From positions 62,001 to 126,000 of the forward strand of contig NZ_JAMKBJ010000003.1 of NCBI RefSeq assembly GCF_027563315.1: a stretch of DNA of 64,000 nt. Direction: 5' to 3'. Positions 55,068 through 62,724 of this stretch are shown piece after piece. Each line of letters opens with the position of its first letter. Position 1 is the stretch's first letter. Under the pieces are notes generated by a model that was not told the DNA's origin, ran no database searches, and worked only from the letters and a program-made list of their open reading frames with translations. The DNA is from Paenisporosarcina quisquiliarum. Its GTDB lineage: Bacteria > Bacillota > Bacilli > Bacillales_A > Planococcaceae. Both the position numbers and the translations under genes were made by a program.

Positions 55068-56002
55068 CTTGCCATGGCCTCTACAGGAGTTTGTACAGAA
55101 TCAATAATGTCGTGGAGAATTTGTGCTGGTTCACGGACCAATAACCCTTCAGCAGATAATATAAGTCTATGGGTAGCAAGTGGTGGAACCATTTTCTTCA
55201 CATCATCCGGGGTTACGTAAGTACGTCCATTTATGAATGCATAGCCTTGTGCTGCATGCAGAAGTGCCAGGGAAGCACGAGAACTTAATCCTAATTCAAC
55301 GTGCGCATGTTGCCTTGTCGCTTGAATGATTTGTAAAATATACGTCTCTATATCTTCATGGACCGTTACGTTTCGGACTTCTCTACGCCATTGTTGTACA
55401 TCTTCAATGTCTATAATCGATGAAGTTTTTACCTCTCCAGGATTTTGACTAAACTCTCTTAAAATTCTTCTTTCTTCCTCAAAGCTCGGATAACTTATTT
55501 CAATGCGGAATAAGAAACGATCCAATTGGGCTGCTGGCAATGAAAAAGTACCTTGTTGTGATTCCACAGGATTTTGAGTAGCAATTACCATAAACGGATT
55601 CGGAAGAACGATCGTCTCTCCATCAATTGTCACTTGCTTTTCCTCCATCGCTTCCAACAAGCTCGATTGAGTTCGAGGAGTCGCACGGTTAATTTCATCT
55701 GCAAGCAAAATGTTGGTGGCTACCGGTCCAGTTCGCAGAACAAATTCCTGTGTTTTCGGATCAAAGTAACTGATACCTGTTACGTCAGAAGGCAATACAT
55801 CAGGTGTAAACTGTAACCTCTTGAAATTCCCTTTAAATGCATGTGCAAAAGATTTAGCCATCATCGTCTTCCCTGAACCAGGAACACTCTCAAGCAACAC
55901 ATGACCACCTTGAATTAAAGCAATTAACATAAAATCTATTTCTTTCTCACGTCCCACAATTGACTCATTTAAATTTTTTCTCAGCAAATTCAATTTTGAC
56001 AT
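55064..56002 (-). CDS. MoxR-family AAA+ ATPase (second copy)
   Basis: AAA+ ATPase of 312 residues: Walker A ESVPGSGKT, Walker B LLADEINRA, ATPRTQSSLLEAMEEKQVT, sensor ATQNPVESQQGTFSLPAAQ. It is the first gene of a three-gene operon with DUF58 and DUF4129 and most resembles B. subtilis YeaC. Distinct from the 31.9-kb paralogue (ESVPGSGKT versus EGLPGLGKT). AAGGGGGAT precedes the ATG. Confidence 0.95.
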   Translation of the reverse strand: MSKLNLLRKNLNESIVGREKEIDFMLIALIQGGHVLLESVPGSGKTMMAKSFAHAFKGNFKRLQFTPDVLPSDVTGISYFDPKTQEFVLRTGPVATNILLADEINRATPRTQSSLLEAMEEKQVTIDGETIVLPNPFMVIATQNPVESQQGTFSLPAAQLDRFLFRIEISYPSFEEERRILREFSQNPGEVKTSSIIDIEDVQQWRREVRNVTVHEDIETYILQIIQATRQHAHVELGLSSRASLALLHAAQGYAFINGRTYVTPDDVKKMVPPLATHRLILSAEGLLVREPAQILHDIIDSVQTPVEAMAR

Positions 56003-56070
56003 TCTAAATCCCCCTTATTAACTATATAAGTATACCAAATATACCTATTATTCTGATAAAACCAGATAAT

Positions 56071-56099
56071 AAAAAAACTAAGCAGAAACGCTTAGTTTT
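56071..56099 (-). terminator. Terminator after Spo0E-like gene
   Basis: AACTAAGC / GCTTAGTT stem followed by a T-run on the minus strand; it overlaps the last codons of the gene. Confidence 0.85.
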
Positions 56100-56280
56100 T
56101 CATTAATTCTTTATCAATCGACGGTTTATTTGGGAAGTCTTTTAATTGATATATGTTTAATAAACGATCTAACTTTTTACTAAGTCGGATAGTATTGACG
56201 TTTCCAAAACCATTTTCAAGCGCTGACTTAATCATTTTTTCTCTTGTAAGTTCCACTTGCTCAAGAATTGATTCCGGCAC
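56092..56280 (-). CDS. Spo0E-like aspartyl phosphatase
   Basis: Small helical protein of 62 residues with the Spo0E-family motif LSKKLDRLLNIYQ (Ser-x-x-Leu-Asp-x-Leu/Ile). Spo0E-type proteins dephosphorylate Spo0A-P and delay sporulation. It starts at GTG 56280 with AAAGGAGG upstream. Together with the KinE-like kinase at 59-61 kb it suggests a Spo0A phosphorelay and a sporulating host. Confidence 0.85.
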   Translation of the reverse strand: MPESILEQVELTREKMIKSALENGFGNVNTIRLSKKLDRLLNIYQLKDFPNKPSIDKELMKN

Positions 56281-56375
56281 GTGATACCTCCTTTACCAAA
56301 CCCATATTATCCATTATTATACACCAATATCTTATCGTAAACACAAGTTTATTCCGACAAAATCCGACATTTTTA

Positions 56376-56564
56376 TTAACTTCTTGCTTCAAGATCATAA
56401 GTATAGATAACAATTCCACCCTGTTTAGCAGTACCTCTTATATGTTTAAAGTCTTCCCTCTTAACCAAAACTTCACGAAATGCCAAAAAGTCGTCTTTTT
56501 CGATTGTAATAGAGGTTAGTTTACCAGTTCTTAATTCTTCCAATTGTTGTTCATATGTATTCAT
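56376..56564 (-). CDS. Hypothetical 62-residue protein
   Basis: Protein starting MNTYEQQLEELRTG, with KDDFLAFREVLVKREDFKHI and a beta-rich GGIVIYTYD end. AAAGGGAG precedes ATG 56564; a longer frame to 56786 overlaps the ykvS coding region and is not credible. It looks like a small soluble alpha/beta protein conserved in Bacillales, but I cannot name it. Divergent from ykvS. No terminator is obvious. Confidence 0.7.
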   Translation of the reverse strand: MNTYEQQLEELRTGKLTSITIEKDDFLAFREVLVKREDFKHIRGTAKQGGIVIYTYDLEARS

Positions 56565-56679
56565 GGGTAGTCTCCCTTTATATAAAAATTTCAATTGATT
56601 TAAATATGTTTTCAGAAAATACTTTACGGCAGAAAAATTATCATGCACACTATTGAATATGACTGCATTAAGGAGCTGA

Positions 56680-56907
56680 ATGTCTGTGGAAATAGCAACT
56701 GTAGGATCAATAATTGAATTTAAAGATGGCTTGCAGGGAATAGTAGAAAAAGTCAACGAAAACTCCGTCATTGTGAATCTTTCCATAATGGAAAATTTCG
56801 ACGAACTCGAAATTGAAGAAAAAACAGTCGTTAATCATAAACGGTATAAAATAGTATACCTTAAAGAGCAAGAGTCTACACCCATTGCTGAAGTAGAAGA
56901 AGAGTGA
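56680..56907 (+). CDS. ykvS: YkvS/DUF2187 family protein
   Basis: Small beta-barrel-like protein of 75 residues. The core GSIIEFKDGLQGIVEKVNEN and EKTVVNHKRYKIV match the YkvS (DUF2187) family, which looks like a KOW/SH3-type fold. Function unknown. The acidic C-terminal tail (AEVEEE) is an addition. TAAGGAG precedes the ATG. Confidence 0.85.
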   Translation: MSVEIATVGSIIEFKDGLQGIVEKVNENSVIVNLSIMENFDELEIEEKTVVNHKRYKIVYLKEQESTPIAEVEEE

Positions 56908-56953
56908 TTCCTAAAAATTTAACAGAGCCCAAAAAGTACTGGAGGTGTGTAAG

Positions 56954-57568
56954 TTGAATATTATGGCTTCTCATCTAAGATGGACTGTCTTACTGGTTAT
57001 TGTCTATTTATTACTTTTTCTCACTTTTTCGTTCGAAGTAATTTTTTGGTATATGTACACATTCACTATGCTATTATTTATGGCCTTATCATTTGTTCTT
57101 GGTAAAATGGAAGACGAAGTTCAGACCTGGGAGTACTTAATTTTCGGAATTGGTTATGGTACACTCACTTATGGGCTAATTGCTACTGCATATCGATTCT
57201 TTTCAATATTTACGGATCAGGCAGCAGTTTCAGTCGAACGATTTTTGAGTGACTACGGCCCGACAACCGTTTGGCACTACTTGTTATTGATGCTGATTAT
57301 AGCCCCTGGAGAAGAGTTATTTTGGCGCGGCTTTATTCAGCAAAAATTAAAAAGGTATATGAGCCCTTTCTTTGCTGTATTGGTTGCCTCCTTACTTTTC
57401 GGATTATCTATGGCTTTCAGCGGATTTTGGCTGGGAGTTCTTGCGGCGGTCACATCAGGGTTACTGTGGGGACTATTGTATGAGTGGAAAAAAAGTATGC
57501 CACTCATTATCATTGCTCACATTACAATGACCATTCTCCTATTTTTGGTTTTACCGCTCAACTCTTGA
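56954..57568 (+). CDS. CPBP-family intramembrane protease-like protein
   Basis: Membrane protein of 204 residues with about seven predicted helices. CPBP/CAAX-type motif 1 is present as APGEELFWRGFIQ (EExxxR) and a late histidine in IIAHITMT could be motif 3 or 4. The usual Phe-x-x-x-His of motif 2 reads FGLSM here, so one histidine is missing and protease activity is uncertain. TTG 56954 has GGAGGT seven bases upstream; ATG 56963 is an alternative. Confidence 0.8.
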   Translation: MNIMASHLRWTVLLVIVYLLLFLTFSFEVIFWYMYTFTMLLFMALSFVLGKMEDEVQTWEYLIFGIGYGTLTYGLIATAYRFFSIFTDQAAVSVERFLSDYGPTTVWHYLLLMLIIAPGEELFWRGFIQQKLKRYMSPFFAVLVASLLFGLSMAFSGFWLGVLAAVTSGLLWGLLYEWKKSMPLIIIAHITMTILLFLVLPLNS

Positions 57569-57617
57569 AACATATGACAATCACATCACGTCTACTACAC
57601 AAAGGAGGAATATTTAT

Positions 57618-58301
57618 ATGAAAAAATCATGGCTATTATTTGCATCCTTGTCTCTAGCAATTACGATGCTTTCTGCCTGTAACTCTACTGATGAAGCAAA
57701 TGGTTCTGAAAGTGATAAAACCACTGAAGTTGAATCAGATGAAACGACTGTTGATGAAACAGCTGATGAAGATAAATCAAAAGAGGAAACAGAAACTTCT
57801 ACTGATACTGAAACTAGAGGACCTGAAAAAGCACTTTCCTATTCAATCGATGACGAAAAGAAAGAGGAAACAGCTAAGTTAACGGATAGTGACGAACAGA
57901 ACTATTCGATTTACAAATTAGATGGCTATTCATTAACAGGAGAAGAGCCTAATAAAGATTCACTTTACTATGACGAAAATTCAGCCGTATTCATGCGTGT
58001 TGAAACGATTTCCAAAGATGAAGCTGACTACGAAATCATTAGAGATACGATGATTGAAAGTATTGCAGCTGTAAGTATTGGTAAAGAGCCTGTGAAAATT
58101 GATAAACAAGAAAAATTACCACAAGGCGAAGGCATTTCTAATCAAATTGGATACGAATCGAAGTTTGAATTAGGAACTGTTTCCGGTATGGTATTTGAAC
58201 AAGGTAATTTGATTGTACGATTGACTATCTTCGATCAGAACAGTGTCAATTTAACGGATGCATTCTTGAAAATGGGCGAAACAATCGCTGCAAAACAATA
58301 A
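57618..58301 (+). CDS. Acidic lipoprotein
   Basis: Lipoprotein of 227 residues with lipobox LSAC (Cys21), an Asp/Glu/Thr-rich linker (about 22-68) and a mixed alpha/beta domain (about 75-227) without catalytic motif. I do not recognise the family. AAAGGAGGAA precedes the ATG. It lies between the CPBP gene and an efficient terminator. Confidence 0.78.
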   Translation: MKKSWLLFASLSLAITMLSACNSTDEANGSESDKTTEVESDETTVDETADEDKSKEETETSTDTETRGPEKALSYSIDDEKKEETAKLTDSDEQNYSIYKLDGYSLTGEEPNKDSLYYDENSAVFMRVETISKDEADYEIIRDTMIESIAAVSIGKEPVKIDKQEKLPQGEGISNQIGYESKFELGTVSGMVFEQGNLIVRLTIFDQNSVNLTDAFLKMGETIAAKQ

Positions 58302-58338
58302 AAAATTCTGGCTCATCTATTGAGCCAGAATTTTTTTT
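58301..58338. terminator. Bidirectional terminator between lipoprotein and mhqR-like gene
   Basis: AAAAATTCTGGCTCA / TGAGCCAGAATTTTT stem with a short loop and T-runs on both strands. Confidence 0.92.
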
Positions 58339-58783
58339 AATAGGACAAATCTTTAATTGATAAACCTAGTTTTTTCAATAAAGCAATCGCTTGTTCTTTT
58401 TCTTCAATATTCAAGGCACCCATCATTTCATGCAACTGTTTCTCATGTTCAGGGAACAATTGAGCCATAAAAGCCTCACCCTCGGGTGTAATTTCAGCAA
58501 AAGTCACTCTTCGGTCAGATGGGCATGATACACGGTGAATATAACCTCTTTTTTCCAACTTATCGATAACATATGTAATCGATCCACTAGCAAGTAAAAT
58601 CTTATTCCCTATTTTCTGTAATGGTTGACGTCCTTTATGGAACAATAGCTCCAATACTGCAAATTCAGTAGGGTTTAATCCATTCGCTTGAAAAAATTGA
58701 ATTGTACATTCATGCAATGACTTATATGCCCTTGAAAGCACTATGAATAATTTTAACGATTGTGTCAGTTCTTCGGATTTCAT
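58337..58783 (-). CDS. mhqR: MarR-family regulator, MhqR (YkvE)-like
   Basis: Winged helix-turn-helix regulator of 148 residues. The DNA-binding part is PLQKIGNKILLASGSITYVIDKLEKRGY, followed by the wing SCPSDRRVTFAEIT. SLKLFIVLSRAYKSL and NPTEFAVLELLFHKGRQPLQ resemble B. subtilis MhqR, which represses quinone- and catechol-detoxifying genes. No such target genes are visible here. ATG 58783 has AGGTG six bases upstream. An inverted repeat lies in its promoter region. Confidence 0.78.
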   Translation of the reverse strand: MKSEELTQSLKLFIVLSRAYKSLHECTIQFFQANGLNPTEFAVLELLFHKGRQPLQKIGNKILLASGSITYVIDKLEKRGYIHRVSCPSDRRVTFAEITPEGEAFMAQLFPEHEKQLHEMMGALNIEEKEQAIALLKKLGLSIKDLSY

Positions 58784-58799
58784 CTCAATCACCTGTATT

Positions 58800-58830
58800 C
58801 CTATATCTCTAATTAAAACTAGTATATAGG
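58800..58830 (-). promoter_or_regulatory. Inverted repeat upstream of mhqR-like gene
   Basis: CCTATAT (58800-58806) and ATATAGG (58824-58830), about 17 bases before the start codon. It could be part of an autoregulatory operator; AT-rich, so the case is weak. Confidence 0.35.
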
Positions 58831-58846
58831 GAATAGAAGAACTTTG

Positions 58847-59329
58847 TCAAAATGCTTTGGATTCAGTATGTTGCCGTTCAAGATCAATCAGAATTTTCTT
58901 TAAGGGTGTAAGAGATCCTGCGTACCCTTTCAATGAGTGATCTTTACCGATGACACGATGGCATGGAACGACTATGGGTAATGGATTTTTTCTATTCGCT
59001 TGTCCGACTGCCTGACAAGCTTTTGCATTTCCGATTCGATTTGCTAGTTCTTGATAACTGATGGTCTGTCCATATTCAATCCCTTTCAACTGATTCCAAA
59101 CACTCTGCTGAAAAATAGTTCCGCTTGGATTCAGTGGCAAATCAAAATGTATTCTCTGTCCGCTGAAATATTCGTTTAATTGCTGCTTGGCATTTTCAAA
59201 CACCATTTCATTCTGACTGTTGCTTGTCTCTTCGGAAACACTCTGTTCATGAAAGTGAATAGCTGTTAATTTTCCGTCATCAATTTGAAGATATAACTTC
59301 CCTAAAGGACTTTGTATGTCTTTGATCAT
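58847..59329 (-). CDS. ogt: Methylated-DNA--protein-cysteine methyltransferase
   Basis: Suicide DNA-repair protein of 160 residues that removes alkyl groups from O6-alkylguanine. The active-site cysteine is in PIVVPCHRVIG; ISYQELANRIGNAKACQAVGQANRKNP (helix-turn-helix, residue runs seen as ISYQELANRIG and AVGQANRKNP) precedes it. ATG 59329 has TAAGGAG about ten bases upstream; a longer frame to 59407 would run through the kinase. It overlaps the end of the kinase gene by 50 bases. Confidence 0.92.
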   Translation of the reverse strand: MIKDIQSPLGKLYLQIDDGKLTAIHFHEQSVSEETSNSQNEMVFENAKQQLNEYFSGQRIHFDLPLNPSGTIFQQSVWNQLKGIEYGQTISYQELANRIGNAKACQAVGQANRKNPLPIVVPCHRVIGKDHSLKGYAGSLTPLKKILIDLERQHTESKAF

Positions 59330-60749
59330 GGCTGGTTTTCTCCTTACGTTGTGCCGATTGATAAATTGGAAGGATAATATGAAAAGTAGTACCCTTGCTT
59401 CTCTCACTTTCCACTTCTATACTCCCTCCATGATTTTTGATTGTTTGCATTGCATGTGCTAGCCCTAATCCGGTACCGTGTTCCTTTGATGTATAGAAAG
59501 GTAAAAAGATCTGATGAAGCTGCTCAGGTGTCATGCCCACCCCTTGATCTTTTACCGAAATCCATACCTGGTTATCGTCACGCAGAGTTTGAGTTAGTAT
59601 CACTTTCCCCCCATGAGGCATCACTTCCATACAATTCTTTAAAATGTTCATGAATACTTTCTTCAGTTCGTAAGCATCACCCCAAATAAGATCAGCATCT
59701 TTTTCCCATGTGATGAATTCGAGTTCAATATTTTGTAAAACTCCCTGTGGTTGCATAAAATGAACGATTTCCGTAATGATGGAGGATACTGAAATCATAT
59801 TGAAAGACCGTGTAGTCGGCTTAGATAATACTAAAAACTCATTGAGGATGGATTCCATACGAGTGAGTTCACTATTAACAATCTCAAGATATTGATGACC
59901 TTGTTCTGTGACTTGATTTGTGAGTAATTGAATAAAGCCTTTTAAGGAGGTCAGTGGATTTCTTACTTCATGAGCGATACTGGCTGCCATTTGACCGAGA
60001 GTGGATAACGATTTAAAATGTTCAATCTGTCTTTTTAATGCAAAATTTTCAGTGTCATCACGAATAAGTGTGATATACATTTCCAGATTCTCATCGAACA
60101 CTGACGTAAAATGATAATTTTTTGGTTCACCATTCGCATCTATTTTTGATAGAACCATTTTCGCATTTCCTCTTAAAAAAAGTGTTTCTAAAAACTTTTT
60201 GGATTCTGTATATGAATGCGGAATCCGTTCGAAAATAATTTTCGAATTTCTGCCTATTACTTCATCAAGCGATACTTCAAAAAGGGTCTCTACTTTCAGA
60301 TTGGCATCGACAATGATTCCCTCAAAATTTGTCAAGATCATTCCATCTGGAGCGTTTTTAAAGAGCGCTTTGTAATTGATTGATTCAGCACAATGATGAT
60401 GGTTTACGAATTTTTCAAGGGTTTGCCTGAATCGAATAATATATTGGTCGGATAATTGATTGTAACATCCTTCAAGTTCGTAATGCATTTTCCGGTTTTC
60501 AAGATTATCTAAATAAATTTGACTCTTTGAATGGTTATAGAGAGTTGCATTCTTTAAAAATGCCCGCCATTTTTCGGAAGAGGTCTTGTCCATTTGATTA
60601 GCAATCTCTTCAGGATGATGGTTGGAAAAGAATTCTTGTGCTTTATTATTCATCTTGATGATCCCTTTGCCATTTTCAAAAAGGATTACTGGATTTTTCT
60701 CATCTTTATATAAAAAATCGAACATCTCAGTCATTTTATCGATAAACAA
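59280..60749 (-). CDS. PAS-containing sensor histidine kinase (KinE-like)
   Basis: Cytoplasmic histidine kinase of 489 residues without membrane helices. Two PAS-like domains (about 10-110 and 118-240; FKNAPDGMILTNFEGIIVDAN) are followed by a HisKA domain with phospho-acceptor in IAHEVRNPLTSLKGFIQLL and an HATPase with N-box KVFMNILKNCMEVM, DQGVGM and GTGLGLA. This layout and H-box are those of sporulation kinases KinA/KinE that phosphorylate Spo0F. No response regulator is nearby, as for those kinases. The start is uncertain: TTG at 60749 after GAAAGG, or ATG at 60734. Confidence 0.86.
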   Translation of the reverse strand: MFIDKMTEMFDFLYKDEKNPVILFENGKGIIKMNNKAQEFFSNHHPEEIANQMDKTSSEKWRAFLKNATLYNHSKSQIYLDNLENRKMHYELEGCYNQLSDQYIIRFRQTLEKFVNHHHCAESINYKALFKNAPDGMILTNFEGIIVDANLKVETLFEVSLDEVIGRNSKIIFERIPHSYTESKKFLETLFLRGNAKMVLSKIDANGEPKNYHFTSVFDENLEMYITLIRDDTENFALKRQIEHFKSLSTLGQMAASIAHEVRNPLTSLKGFIQLLTNQVTEQGHQYLEIVNSELTRMESILNEFLVLSKPTTRSFNMISVSSIITEIVHFMQPQGVLQNIELEFITWEKDADLIWGDAYELKKVFMNILKNCMEVMPHGGKVILTQTLRDDNQVWISVKDQGVGMTPEQLHQIFLPFYTSKEHGTGLGLAHAMQTIKNHGGSIEVESERSKGTTFHIILPIYQSAQRKEKTSHDQRHTKSFREVISSN

Positions 60750-60950
60750 TACCTTTCACCGACCTCTCTCATTCTTTTCAAACATAATATGCCTTGAAGT
60801 TTCAAGATATTCTGCAAAGGTCGAAACGCAAAATTACTTTAAATTCAGATTGTTTCATGCGATATATAACATCTAATGGGGATGAAAGCTTTATTGTTTG
60901 AAACAGTATTCCTTGGTAAAATAGGATGGTGTAAAAAAGGAGAATGCTTA

Positions 60951-62699
60951 ATGAACATCGTCTTAGCTACGCTAAATGCTAAATATATTCATACTAACCT
61001 GGCTCTACGGTGCCTGAAAGTAAGTGCCCAACCTGAGTTTAATCCGACAATTGCTGAATATACAATCAAAGATCCATCTTTTAATATTGTTTCAGACATT
61101 TATTTGAAGAAACCAAAAGTGGTCGGTTTCAGCTGTTACATCTGGAATATCGAAGAGACATTAAAAGTAGTACGTCTTTTAAAAAGAGTGAGTCCAGAAA
61201 CTATTATTGTACTCGGTGGACCAGAAGTATCTTACGACTCAAATTATTGGTTGAGACGTATGGAAGAAATCGATTTTATTGTTATGGGTGAAGGTGAAGT
61301 ATCATTCAAACAACTGCTTCATTATGTCGAAGGGAATGTCTCCTTGCAAGAAGTACCTGGAATTTGTTACATGCAGGATGGCAAGTTTATGATTCATCCA
61401 CAGGGTCCTAAAATTGATTTACGTGAGATGCCATCTCCTTTTCGTTTTGAAGAAGACATCCCACACTTATCTAAACGAATTACTTACATCGAAACAAGCA
61501 GAGGCTGTCCTTTCTCATGTCAATTCTGTTTATCTTCCATAGAAGTCGGTGTACGCTATTTCAATCGTGAAAAAGTAAAAGAAGATATTCGTTATTTAAT
61601 GGATCATAATGCGAAAATTATTAAATTCGTTGACCGCACCTTTAATATCAGCCGGAGCTACGCGATGGAAATGTTTCAATTTTTGATTGACGAACATCGA
61701 CCTGGTGTTGTTTTTCAATTCGAAATTACAGCAGATATCATGAGACCTGAAGTCATTCAGTTCTTAAATGATAATGCACCTGCTGGATTATTCCGTTTTG
61801 AAATCGGTGTACAATCCACGAATGAATTAACAAATGAATTGGTAAAAAGAAAACAAAACTTTGCCAAATTAACTCGAACAGTAACAATGGTAAAAGAAGG
61901 CGGTAAAATTGCGCAGCATTTAGATTTAATCGCTGGATTACCTGAAGAAGACTATGCTTCTTTTAAACAAACGTTTAATGATGTATTTGCGATGGGTCCG
62001 GAAGAATTGCAATTAGGCTTCTTGAAACTATTACGCGGGACTGGGTTACGTGTACAAGCTGAACAATATGGCTATGTCTACGTCGATCAGGCTCCGTACG
62101 AGATTTTTGCAAATAATGTTCTTACTTTCGATGATATGTTGAGAATCAAACAAGCGGAAGATGTTCTTGAAAAGTATTGGAATGCTCATCGACTTGATCG
62201 AACTGTAGCTTATCTCGTAACCGAAACTTTTGATACACCATTTGATTTCTTCCAGGACTTCGGGAGTTATTGGGAGGAAAAAGGCTGGTCAAGAATTGGT
62301 CACCAGCTTGAAGATTTATTTAAACGTCTAGAAGAATTCTTAATGCAAGACGGACGTGCAAATATGGACGTTGTCAGAAGTTTGATGAAAATTGACTACT
62401 TAGCACATCATCAATTCCAACCACGTAAACCTTGGTGGGAAAAAGAGATGCAAAAAGAAGCTCAGTCAGCTATTTACCGAAAAATCATAAAAAATCCACA
62501 GCTGGCAGGATCCACTTTCGCCGGACTTAACTTACATGAACGTGAAGTGTATAAACAAACACTACTAGTTCCTTTCTCTCTAGATTTGCATCAACTTGAA
62601 CAAGAGCAAGTGGTGTCGAAGGATGGTTACTTACTGACGTTCTTTAAATCTGGACAAGCCCCACAATTTTCATTTATAGCAAAAGAGCAGGTATCCTGA
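60951..62699 (+). CDS. B12-binding-domain radical SAM protein (DUF4080)
   Basis: Protein of 582 residues. N-terminal cobalamin-binding Rossmann-type domain (about 1-140; FSCYIWN, VLGGPEVSYD), central radical SAM domain with the cluster cysteines in RGCPFSCQFCLSS (C-x3-C-x2-C), and a C-terminal helical DUF4080-like region. It should generate a 5'-deoxyadenosyl radical and may carry out B12-dependent methylation or ring chemistry; substrate unknown. ATG 60951 has AAAAAAGGAG upstream. An in-frame ATG at 60876 has no site. Monocistronic. Confidence 0.88.
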   Translation: MNIVLATLNAKYIHTNLALRCLKVSAQPEFNPTIAEYTIKDPSFNIVSDIYLKKPKVVGFSCYIWNIEETLKVVRLLKRVSPETIIVLGGPEVSYDSNYWLRRMEEIDFIVMGEGEVSFKQLLHYVEGNVSLQEVPGICYMQDGKFMIHPQGPKIDLREMPSPFRFEEDIPHLSKRITYIETSRGCPFSCQFCLSSIEVGVRYFNREKVKEDIRYLMDHNAKIIKFVDRTFNISRSYAMEMFQFLIDEHRPGVVFQFEITADIMRPEVIQFLNDNAPAGLFRFEIGVQSTNELTNELVKRKQNFAKLTRTVTMVKEGGKIAQHLDLIAGLPEEDYASFKQTFNDVFAMGPEELQLGFLKLLRGTGLRVQAEQYGYVYVDQAPYEIFANNVLTFDDMLRIKQAEDVLEKYWNAHRLDRTVAYLVTETFDTPFDFFQDFGSYWEEKGWSRIGHQLEDLFKRLEEFLMQDGRANMDVVRSLMKIDYLAHHQFQPRKPWWEKEMQKEAQSAIYRKIIKNPQLAGSTFAGLNLHEREVYKQTLLVPFSLDLHQLEQEQVVSKDGYLLTFFKSGQAPQFSFIAKEQVS

Positions 62700-62723
62700 T
62701 TTTTCAGGACCTGCTCTTTTTTT
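62681..62723. terminator. Bidirectional terminator between radical SAM gene and ktrD
   Basis: AAAGAGCAGGT-TCCTGA / TCAGGA-CCTGCTCTTT stem with a TTTT loop and T-run, overlapping the last codons of the radical SAM gene. Confidence 0.92.
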
Positions 62724-62724
62724 A

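Noticed and set aside
56565-56786. N-terminal extension of the 62-residue protein to 136 residues
   Set aside because: The extension overlaps the ykvS start region, and a good ribosome site marks the internal ATG at 56564.
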